Of a DNA stretch of 64,000 bases, positions 12,201-21,599 are shown in pieces. This DNA is from Filobasidium wieringae (taxonomy: Eukaryota > Basidiomycota > Tremellomycetes > Filobasidiales > Filobasidiaceae), in contig BCIV01000012.1 in the NCBI GenBank assembly GCA_001600055.1, positions 682,474-746,473 of the forward strand, written 5' to 3'. Under the pieces are notes generated by a model. It was not told where the DNA came from. It did no database searches and saw nothing but the letters and a program-made list of their open reading frames with translations. Within the stretch, counting starts at the first letter, position 1. The number at the start of each line of letters is the position of its first letter. The translations under genes and the position numbers were made by a program.

Positions 12201-14093
12201 AAGGATGACCGCGCTTCTACCTAGCGTCAAAGAGGGAGTAAATGGATCGGCACCATAAGTCGAGCTTGGCGATATGGACTTCGGATTGGTGGATATCGGT
12301 TGTTCGGTCCGGCGGTATCGTGAACCAAATCGATAGTCTCGCTCGGGGGTGGACCGGCGGCTTGTAGATGGTGAAAGTGGCGTCATATTGTCTAGTTCTC
12401 GGGGAGTTTGTGGTCGGACGATTAGACCGCGGACCGGTCTGGAGTTGACAGTGGGGAGTGCTCTTCGTTGGATCATTTCTGTTCTCCGGACCACGTAGAA
12501 TCGTTCATGCCTGTATTAGAAACATCTTGCAGAGAAAACGTCCATGCGGGACGTCTAGAAGCAGTATCGTTTCTTAAAGATCGCTAACAAAGAACCCATG
12601 CTATCAGAGTGATCGATGAAACCCTCCATCACCCATTGCGAGCGAGGATGAAATGCGCGGTTTTCAATTCCCTTAGCTGTTGTGCCAAACCGTTCGCGCA
12701 ACAAGTTGCTATTACTCGGCGAATCGCGTGGGCACAACATCTCAACGGCTTGAGAAGTGTTCGACGTTGAATCGACTTAGGAGCTGGAAGTTGAAGTCGA
12801 AATAGGCATGTCGACGATCGCCCTGTACCTCACCTGAGCAATTCAGTACACCTGTTTGTGTGTTTGAGTCCGGTAATAGCCTTCGACCTCATGGTTCCCC
12901 ATTCTCCTCGCATTACTATTAAACAAAATACCGGCTGCGATGTTCTCGACAGATACGATCGTAGCCTTTCCCATGCTATAAGTCTGTACATCACGCCTGA
13001 GCTGGTACGTCCTGAGGTCCACGCACACAATTCTTGCTTGCGCAGTACTATCGCATCGAACTACCTCGGATTATCAATATGTACAGAATATATGACACTT
13101 CCTTAATCGATGTGTTTTGACGTCATGAACCGATGATGTGACTTCTAACTTCGTCGCCTGGATACATGTCACTGTTCGGTTGATGTGTGGCCAAGTTTGA
13201 CCTCAAGGAAAGGAGCTTCGCGACTAGGATGCTGTCCGAATTTACTCTGTAGACACGTCGGTAGGTTTACCATATCTTAGTTGACTATAGAACCGCAGAC
13301 GACCGTGCTCCTCACATCTTCATGACCATGATACAGCCCCCATTTATGGTTGAAACAGCAGCGAACCGGGCTTAGACCTGGTTGAAATATTATTAGAGAA
13401 TAGGCGGCTGTTTATATGACTCTCTTCAGGTCTCAAGCGTTTGCACACAAGCTTCCGAACCAACGACCCAGACTTTGGTAAGAGAATCAATATACTTGAT
13501 GAGATTGCATCTTTGACTCGATTGCCAGGCAGCGGTCAGAAGCGAACTTCGGCGTGTCTCCACTTCTGTGAAATTTGACTCGACGCGATGACGACCTACA
13601 CTAGTGATAGGCATATCAGCAAGATCGGGTGAACCGGTGACACAAACGGCTTGTGTCTGTTCTGAAGCGTGCTGAAAATTACGAGCGAATCGCAGCAACA
13701 GCGGTTTCGAATTTCGAATCACTCACGTGTGAGAAGTTTGTGACAAACGTAGATCGATCCCGCTGAGTTTAGTAGAATGGATATGCGTTATCACCTCGAC
13801 TGAGACGGGCATCGCGGTGACAGCTCTACGGCCGCCGGTAATGCCGCTGAGCCGGGAGAAGCTGTTTCCTACGGGAAAGAGCAAGGAATGGCTGATGGGC
13901 GAGTCGTCATCGTCAAATGTTCATCGTCTCTTTGACATCGCATACATCCTCAGCCACTGATACTGCTGGTACCACCTACTGATACTAATACTATACCTCA
14001 CATCCTCATTCATATCATCACTCCTCCGCACGCCGCCCAGCTTTCGTTGAAACAAACTCGCAGACCAATCAGACAACAACAACTCATCAAATC
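9258..14093. other. 4.8-kb gene-poor interval between divergent cyclin and SVF1-like genes
   Basis: The proximal part is rich in GA/CT and simple repeats and probably carries the long 5' leader and promoter of the cyclin gene. Further on, a few minus-strand stretches look exon-like (12186-12494, Ser/Pro/Arg-rich; 13426-13722, flanked by gtgagt and ttttcag signals), but I could not chain them into one gene with a start codon. A CRE-like palindrome tgacgtca lies near 13118. One ambiguous base N is at 9591. Confidence 0.4.
10400..10420. repeat. (TGAG)n tetranucleotide repeat
   Basis: About five tandem copies of tgag directly visible in the gene-poor interval upstream of the cyclin gene. Confidence 0.9.
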
Positions 14094-15877
14094 ATGTCCT
14101 GGTTCAGGTAACTAAATAAACACCCACGGCAATCGCCTCGATCAACCTGACTGATCATTTACATCACAACAGCTCAAGCAAATCATCATCTAGTGCATCA
14201 CCAGATGGGCCCAACTTTTTCCCCGTCTCGAGCACTCAGAACGGCCATGGATTGTTGAGCGATAAAGACACTGCCGTATGTCCCCTTCCTCTTAATCACC
14301 CAACCCGTACTCCATACTGATCGAGGGTCGAATAATCGACAAATGACAGTGGGCATGCTCGACTAACAAAGGTTTCCAAACGGAAACCCAAACCTGGTAC
14401 TCCGTCTTGGCAGATGGAACTTTCCTGATGTGCCAAGTCATCTGGTCCTGTATCGGAGTGTGGCCCATTCCCGCTCAAGCGCAATTCACTATGAAGATTT
14501 ACAACCCCATCACGAAGAAGATCGTCTGGAGGAGTTTGAATGCTACTGGGTTTACGGTCGATAAGGTAGATGGAAGGAGTTGCAAGGCGAATGAATTCGT
14601 ACGTCTTTTCTGTCTTTTCTTCCATTTGCTTTTGCTTTTGTTCAGGAAAACTTATACCTGGTCTTTTCTGGTATTAGGAAATCAAACATTCCGGTTCATC
14701 CAGCACTTCCGAGACCTACACCATTCACGCTACTCTCGATAAGACGACCACCATCTCCGTCGTCTTCACTCGTCCAGAAGGAGCAAGCGGTTTCAAACTC
14801 GGACAAGGTGAAGAAGGTGGATACTCGAGGTTCGGGAAGGACAAGAATGATGGATTTGTTATCCAGTTAGTCTTGTCTTCATCTTCATCACAAGAATCCC
14901 AAAGACCTAATTCTCTCCCCCCCCGATCTCGTACAGCCGATTCCACCCTCACGTTATTTCATCGGGTCAGATCATGCTCGGTGGACAGGTACTTGATACG
15001 AAAGGAGAAGCCATGTTTGTCCATGCCATTCAAGGATTAAGGCCTGATTCCGTGAGTCGTATTTTGGGTCGAGAGAGAACGGAACGAGATAAACTGACTT
15101 GCTTTCCACTCGCTTGACTATTTCAGCTCGCCTCCCGATGGAACTTTGCTTTCTTCACGACCACCCAAGGATCGGAGGATTCCAAGCTCGGTTCCGTCCG
15201 TGCAATCCAGATGGAATTCGAAACCACCGATTCATACGGTCTCACCAAACAACGAGTGAAGTGTAACCTCGGATGCGTCTACAGTTCAAAGATCGGTCAA
15301 CCCTTCTTGGTCAGTTCTCAAACCGGACCTGAGGGAGCGGCGGTCGAGTATGGAAAACTCTTCCCCAAGTCCGTAGAGAGTGGGGAGATCTGTAGGGCTA
15401 CGCATACGAAGAGTCAGAAGGATGCCGAGACGGGGTATGAGGGACCTTTGGGTTTGAAGTTTGAATGGGAGGGTAAGGAGAATGGGAAAGGAGGTCAGGT
15501 CAAGGCTAGCGTGGAGGTGGAGACTAGTTTGGACGATGGGAAGGGTGGATTGATCGAGAAGGTGAGTCTGCTTGGCAGGTTGGAGATTGCAGGATGGTCC
15601 CTGATGAACTGTATGGACGCGATAGGTCAACGTTCTCAATGAGATCCCTTACTTGGTTCGAAAGGCTTTGAGCTCTATCACCGGTACCAAGCCTTACATC
15701 TTCCAGGTCAGTCTAGCCATTGGCAGTCAATTTTGTTGTCGACGTGAATACTGATCTCATCCTCGACTTGTTCTGCAGTACCACAACGCCTGTACTTTGA
15801 ACGTGACGCTAGCAGATGGAGAGTCCGTTCCCGTCAAGGGATGGATGTTCAACGAGGCCACCTTTGTCTCCCCTTGA
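14094..15877 (+). CDS. SVF1: Svf1-like survival factor / ceramide-binding lipocalin-fold protein
   Basis: Svf1 proteins protect against oxidative and cold stress and have been linked to sphingolipid/ceramide handling. Eight exons (14094-14107, 14173-14275, 14350-14598, 14678-14865, 14937-15051, 15127-15561, 15626-15706, 15779-15877) join in phase to 427 residues, close to the usual size. Family features seen: the N-terminal WACSTNKGFQTETQTWY block, the middle GEAMFVHAIQGLRPDS followed by LASRWNFAFFTT, and a C-terminal block ending WMFNEATFVSP. The first coding exon is only 14 nt (MSWFS). No signal peptide or membrane segment is visible. Its 5' side faces the 4.8-kb interval. Confidence 0.88.
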
Positions 15878-16168
15878 TCGAGCAGCGTGTCTCACTCATC
15901 CTCTTAGCATTTTCGTTCTTACTCTCATCTTTCCGTTTCATAATGATTAGTAGACAAGTGTAGCGGGCGCAGTTATAATGGTTTTTGGTCGACCCCTTAT
16001 GCACCTTATGTATGAATTTTCACTGGATTGATGAATGTGACGAATATGGGATCGGAAGCAGAGCGTGGATGTTGATCAAGGGAACATGCGAAGATGATCG
16101 AGGATGATGGCAGGTCGACTGCTCCTCAAGACCCCTACCATCTACCTTCTCAACTGGAAAGATACGAA

Positions 16169-17079
16169 ATGGCAAAGAAGAAGAAATCCTCGCTTGCCCC
16201 TGTGAACCGCGGGTTTGCAACCACCTCGCAACCCAAGAAACCTGTCCCAGTAGTGGAAGAACCAGAAGAACCAGTCCCCGAGGTGAAAGAAGATGTTCCT
16301 CTCGCTCAGGGAGTAGCAGTCACGAAAGATCAGAGTATCTCGCCAGGTCAGACGAATAAGGAGGATGGAGCGGATGATTGGGAGAGCGAGTACAAGGTCG
16401 AGGAGGGGATTTATCAGGGTTATGTGGAACGATTGCAGGAGAAAGGAGAGAAGGAGATCAATCGAATAATCAAGGTGAGCTTTGTTCCTCAAGGTCATCT
16501 CTGAGACGTTGATGAAGTTCTTTACGGAAATGCATCATAGGCAGTCGATTTTGATAAGCGAATGAACAAGGGGTACATCCATCTCGACCTGGAAGAATCG
16601 TTAAGAGCAGAAGTGATCGATCTCAACAAGACCACCACGGCCGCACAAGGTAAGCCCCTGCTACGTGTTTCTTCTCCGTTATTCGTTTCTCCCTTCAGGA
16701 TCTCACACCTATCATGTGTGTCATCTCATCCCCCAGCCGAACCGTTGAAACAAACAACGAATCAACAAGAAAAGGAGAAAACCTTGCTCAAGCTGTACAT
16801 CAATTTCGGGGTCCTCACGCGATTAGGATACGAGGAGGAACAAGTTCTAAGAGTGAGTTTCCAGCAAATCGAGTACATGTATAAGGGAAGGAGCTGAGAT
16901 TTGGGGATGGGTATTAGTGCTTGGAAGCGATCGGAGAGAAAGGGGGATGGGAAGAAGGATTAGATTGGGTATGTCCGAGCGAAAGACGGTCGTACGAAAG
17001 GCACGATGAGCTGATCTTGTTAATGAATGGTATCGACTTCGCTTACTCTTAGCTACTACTTAAGGCCGAGAAACAATGA
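16169..17079 (+). pseudogene. N-terminal fragment of a DHX29/DHX57/YLR419W-type DExH RNA helicase
   Basis: Exons 16169-16474, 16541-16649, 16737-16852, 16918-16968 and 17053-17079 splice in phase to 202 residues; an earlier ATG at 16094 would add 25. The start MAKKKKSSLAP, then RGFATTSQPKK, an acidic linker, YVERLQEKGEKE, and a UBA-like segment (GVLTRLGYEEEQVLR, then GGWEEGLDW) are what I know from the N-terminus of these roughly 1400-residue helicases. Right after GLDW the last exon reads eight residues (LLLKAEKQ) into TGA. The expected RWD and helicase domains are absent here. A catalytic half of the same family begins at 59.5 kb on the same strand. A short protein may still be made, so 'pseudogene' is an inference. 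An assembly break is the main alternative. Confidence 0.65.
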
Positions 17080-17289
17080 AGGTTCTATACAACGAAACCC
17101 CCAAACATCCACCCCACGGACCAGAAGTACAAGGATCTTGTCCGCCTCATATCCCAATCATCTCAAGCATAGACATTCACCTTCAGCTGTATCGACTCTT
17201 CCCAAACAAGGCATGATCATCATTGTATAATGATCTCCGATTACGTTCGCATTACATCGTCCTATTTACTCCCCATTTCCAGCTTGAGA

Positions 17290-18029
17290 TCATACAGCAA
17301 CCCCATCCTCACCTTCCTTTTGTGCCGCCTCCCTCTCCTTGATCCTCTTTTCTCTCTCCCGTTTTCTTCGCTCCCTGGCCTCGTTGCTTCGATTAGGGAA
17401 GGGAGTAGATTCCAGCTTGGGTGGGGTACGGACGGAGGTGTTGTCACCCAGCTGAGTATGGCGGGTGAGTCGGAGACCTGTTCGTACCGCATGAACTTGC
17501 ATTAGTAAGAATGACGTATGTAGTACAGAAGGTAAGCTATACATACGATAAGTCGCAGCCTTCTCTTCCTCCTCTCTAGCAGCCTCTGCCTCCGCCTCAG
17601 CCCGTCTAGCATTCTCCTCCTCGATCCTCCGTCCCTGTACCACATTCTCCCTCAAGATCTTGGCAACATCCGACCAATGTTTCAATTTCGCTTCATACTG
17701 TTCCTGCGTGACCTGACCCTCTGGATGAGATTCGAGAGTTGACGGGGATGGTTGTTTGGGGAGCTGGGAGCATGATTCTGCAGGAGGAGGGGCGTTGCTG
17801 GGTTTTATAGGGGAGGTTAAGGTGGGTGATGAAAAGGTTTGGCGGATTACATTATTGAATTGAGATTGGGAGGCGATATCGCCTGCAAATTTAATCGGGT
17901 GGATAGTAAGTTAATAGATCGTTTCAGTGTATTAGGTGAAAGATGCAGCTTACCGGCAAACGTCGTATTTGAAGCTCGAAGAAGAGATCGGTAGACACCT
18001 CTTGCTTGCTTTGCTAGAGGGGCGGCCAT
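17290..18029 (-). CDS. MZM1: Mzm1/LYRM7-like mitochondrial LYR protein (complex III assembly)
   Basis: Mzm1 is a matrix chaperone that stabilises the Rieske iron-sulfur protein before its insertion into cytochrome bc1. Three exons (18029-17954, 17882-17547, 17477-17290) join in phase to 199 residues. Seen: GVYRSLLRASNTTFAGD at the N-terminus, which is the LYR-type tripeptide region in the form VYRSLLRA; then VIRQTF, HWSDVAKILRENVVQGRR, and LRLTRHTQLGDN, which match the order of Mzm1 blocks. It is longer than the yeast protein (about 120 residues) because of a Ser/Pro-rich insert (residues 45-80), a Glu/Ala-rich coiled-coil stretch and a basic tail. It shares a 425-bp divergent promoter with SLD2. 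Confidence 0.8.
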
Positions 18030-18454
18030 ACTGGTTCGATTCGCGATTTCTTTGTTTCTTTTTCGATGGCTGGAAAAGATGCTTGAATGATACCTGGACT
18101 CTGACTGTCGTAGTTATCTGGTTATGATTACGGTGGTCACGGTGGTACTGATTTGCTTTGTGAGAGATTGTTCGAGATTTGAGAGAAGTTGAGCTCGAAA
18201 TTCCCGATTTTATTCTTACGCGCAATTCAAAACAATCGAATATGAGCAACTTTAGGAGATCGACCTTGCGATGTACACTCTGCCCTCCATGCCCTCTACA
18301 TGCCCACATATACCTCGAGATAGCTCCATACACCTCGTATTGCTCATATTTAAGACTAAATATGCTTGACCAAGCTTGAAAGCGGCAAGAAAGACCTCTA
18401 TACCATCCTTCTCCGACCTCTACCACATCAATAACAACTACGACAACCTCGACG
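18030..18454. promoter_or_regulatory. Divergent promoter MZM1 / SLD2
   Basis: The 425 bp between two start codons facing away from each other. No open frame of note. Individual factor sites were not identifiable by eye. Confidence 0.6.
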
Positions 18455-20347
18455 ATGGCTGAAGAACTGACTCAGGTCCGTTCAGAGATCAAAGCATGGG
18501 AGAGATCGTTCAGATCAGAAAATGGGAAGGATCCTAGTAGGGAAGATATCAAAGCTGTGCCCGAAATCAGTGAGTGCATTTACCGCCAGTTAGAATGGAA
18601 TGTAATTAGACGGACTGATTGATTCCCCTATATCTCATCCCATTTAGCGGCCAAGTATAAGCTATACAAGAGCTTGATGAAGAACAAAGACGCTTCTGTA
18701 CCGTCTACATCGACTTCTCAGCCTCCCGTTCGACCTCCCGTGCAACCTCTGTTCAAAACACCTACGTCAAGTAACAGCAGATCGTTCTTTCAATCCGTTT
18801 CAAGTTTATCAACACCCGTCGCCGATGATCAATCGAACCCTTTTCTTACGGAAGGTCCATCCAGCTTACGAAACTCAAGAAGAGGTAGCGAGTTGGTAAA
18901 ACCTTCAACACCAGTAGCGGACGATCAATCTAATCCATTCTTATCACCTTCCAAACCATCTTCCTCTCAACCTACCCGACGTCCCTCTCAGTCACAGACA
19001 AGACCTTCCCCCTACGGTCCATCCATATCCGATCCCAATTTCCCCAACCCATTCTCAAGTCCGGTGAAGAAAACGAAAACAACAAGTCAATCGGATCAAG
19101 ATCCAAACTTCCTCTTTGCTCCCTCTCCATCCCGCCTGAAATCCCTCTTGGCGGCCAATTCCTTACAGTCTCCTAATAAACGAATCCAGCCTGTAGAATT
19201 CAGCAATGGGATCACTCCCCGAACGAAAGCCCGGAAACGTCTCCGAGGGGAAGAAGTGGAACAGACCCCTAAAAGACCTAAAAGAAGGGGCGATTCCAGT
19301 TCCTTCACTGCCGGGTCTGATCGGATGGAGCAGGAAGAAGACGAGGAAGAGGTTTTAGGACCGACACCGAGGAAACCCAAGTTGGGAGAGAGAGGGAGAG
19401 GATTCAAGAGTCTATTCGGGGCGGAGGATGATTGGGTCGAACCGGTACCTAAGGAGACTAAGGAAATCAAGGAGGGGCAATTGAAGGGGGATGGGGAGAT
19501 GGGTCTAGGGAAGATGTTTAGGAAACGTAAAGTCGAGCCAGAGCCGAAAGAACGATCACGAAATGGAACTGTTTCAGGGGCTCCACCTGTAACACCTAGG
19601 AAATCGAACACGATCGAACACGGTACTCCAGGTAAATCCACCCCTCTCAAGGGCGCGAAATTAGCTTTCCTTTCTCAACTAGCGGACGAAGAGGATGAAC
19701 CCCCTATTCCCACAGAGGATGAAGGGATGAACTTGGACACGGCTGTGTCTTCACCGGGAATGGGAGTTGGAAAACGGCATTTCCAAGTAGAAGAGGATCT
19801 TGTGAGGGAGATAGATTGGTCGGACAGTGATGATTCTCAAGCGGATCCGGCGGAAAGGACTGGATCGGATGAGATGGACAAGGAGAGGAGGACTCAGAAG
19901 GTCAAGATTGAGCCTTATAGATTGCAACTACAGAGGAAAGTCGCTGCCGGTTTGAACGATCCGAGAGGAGATGGACGGACGTTCTCGCGAACTTTGTCGA
20001 AGGATCATGATCACGTTCACGACGATGACGACCAAGATGAGACGACCGAAACGATGGAATTATCTAAATTATCAATCAGGTCACCTGAAGGGGATATCAT
20101 TCGGAAAACAATGGCCTATCATGAACGTAAAGCTATGGCGATCTTTTCGACCAAAGCGGCGAGGGAATTGGAATTGCAGCGTAAAGGAATTGAGATATAT
20201 ACTGCAGGCGAGGGCGCGGATGGGACGGGTCTTGATGACGAGGAACAGTTTGGGTTGAATGAGGTCGAGGCTGATGGGGATGATGATTGGGATAGCGAGC
20301 CTGATGGTTGGAAGACTGTTGGCCTAGGGGTCGAAGAGGATTGGTAG
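18455..20347 (+). CDS. SLD2: DNA replication regulator Sld2
   Basis: Sld2, once phosphorylated by CDK, binds Dpb11 and helps load GINS/Cdc45 to fire replication origins. Two exons (18455-18569, 18648-20347) give 604 residues. The N-terminal block IKAWERSFRSENGKDPSRED followed by PEITAKYKLYKSL is the conserved Sld2 homology region. The rest is disordered, Ser/Pro-rich and rich in S/T-P sites, consistent with CDK control. A basic patch (about residues 240-260, KARKRLRG and PKRPKRRG) may act as a nuclear signal. A 13-residue motif, STPVADDQSNPFL, occurs twice (bases 18809-18847 and 18905-18943). The C-terminus is acidic and ends EEDW. Confidence 0.85.
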
Positions 20348-21599
20348 AGGTCAACTCAAGTTGTATAGTCAGGTTATGAAACGAAACGAGATGACAAGCT
20401 ACAAGCTTGATTCCTACTTTGTACCGTTCATGGTGATCCAGACCACAGGCCAGTTGCAGTTAATAGCACCAACATCAATAAGCTCAAAGAGGTAGCCGAG
20501 AAGGAAGGGAAAGGATGGTAGGATCGATAGACCAGGAAGTGGTTCCCAACCTCTCTGTATACAAGTAGAACGCGAGGCTCTCCGTTCGATCGCTCAATGC
20601 GAGGACTACAGTTGCCACCGAGACGATATATGCTCACTCTGAAGTTCAGCGTCGACGACCGATCGCCAGATCTTCAACAAACGCGCCATCATTGCAGTCG
20701 GAATGTTTCTCACCGGAAGGGAGCTTTATGGATCAACAAGTAGGAGCTCCATACTCTGACCAAACCTTGCAGACGTATTTGACTTTGTTAAGTGACTAAT
20801 AAATTAGTAAACAAGCTTCTTCGTCCAACTGCATATGCGCGCTCGAGAGCATGGGATATTCTCACTGTCATAGGTATGGGAGTTGGATCAATCTACCTGG
20901 GAGCTTTCAAAGACTTTGTGCGTTGGAGGTTAATCCAGAGAACGAGAGGTTCTATGTTATGTTTGAGGGAGCCAAGAGCTTTCATCGGTAATCGGGTTGG
21001 GTTGATTCTTTCTGAGAAGGGAGATGACGAAATTAGGGGTAGATGCAATCAAAGGGTCAGCTTTTAGAGGATTGGAGGCTATTGTCGGGGCAGATAAGGG
21101 TGCAGTGTTGTTGGTAGTATCAGCAAGATTACAATAGATTGCAGTGATTTTCGTATGAGCAGAAGTAAAGCGCCTCTGGGCATGCATGCTGAATCACGCC
21201 CATCTCCCCGCAGCACCATGTAAAGATACTATAAGACGGAGACCAAGGCTTTCTTCACCTCTCTCTTCAAGACCTCCATCATCCCTCACAAACCCAAAGT
21301 TCCATCTTAGGCTTGTCCACACTCAAAACGCAAGGCTATCATGTCTTGTCGCAAAGCATTCCCGTGCAATACCCCTCTCATCCGTGGATACTGTATGGGA
21401 ACAAAGGCGGTCAAGGGAATCTTTCATTACAAGCCAGCCGATACCAGCCAAACCCGATCCTATTCATGCATCGACCCTGACAGACTCGCCATGACTACAA
21501 CTCGACCAAAAGAAACAAGACGAAATGAACCGAACCAAACAAGACGAGACTAGACGAAACGGAAGGCGAGAGACGGAACGGAACGGAACGAAAGGCCGT
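20348..21599 (+). other. Unresolved exon-like segments, probable small uncharacterised gene(s)
   Basis: Between the converging SLD2 and coronin genes, plus-strand stretches look coding but could not be assembled into one certain model. Examples are FNKRAIIAVGMFLTGRELYG (around 20673-20735, membrane-helix-like), LEVNPENERFYVMFEGAKSF (around 20925-20985) and LGVDAIKGSAFRGLEAIVGA (around 21035-21095), the last running to a stop near 21137. Donor/acceptor choices of 29-70 nt would connect them in more than one way. I do not recognise the product. Beyond 21140 only coronin 3' sequence is seen. Confidence 0.35.
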
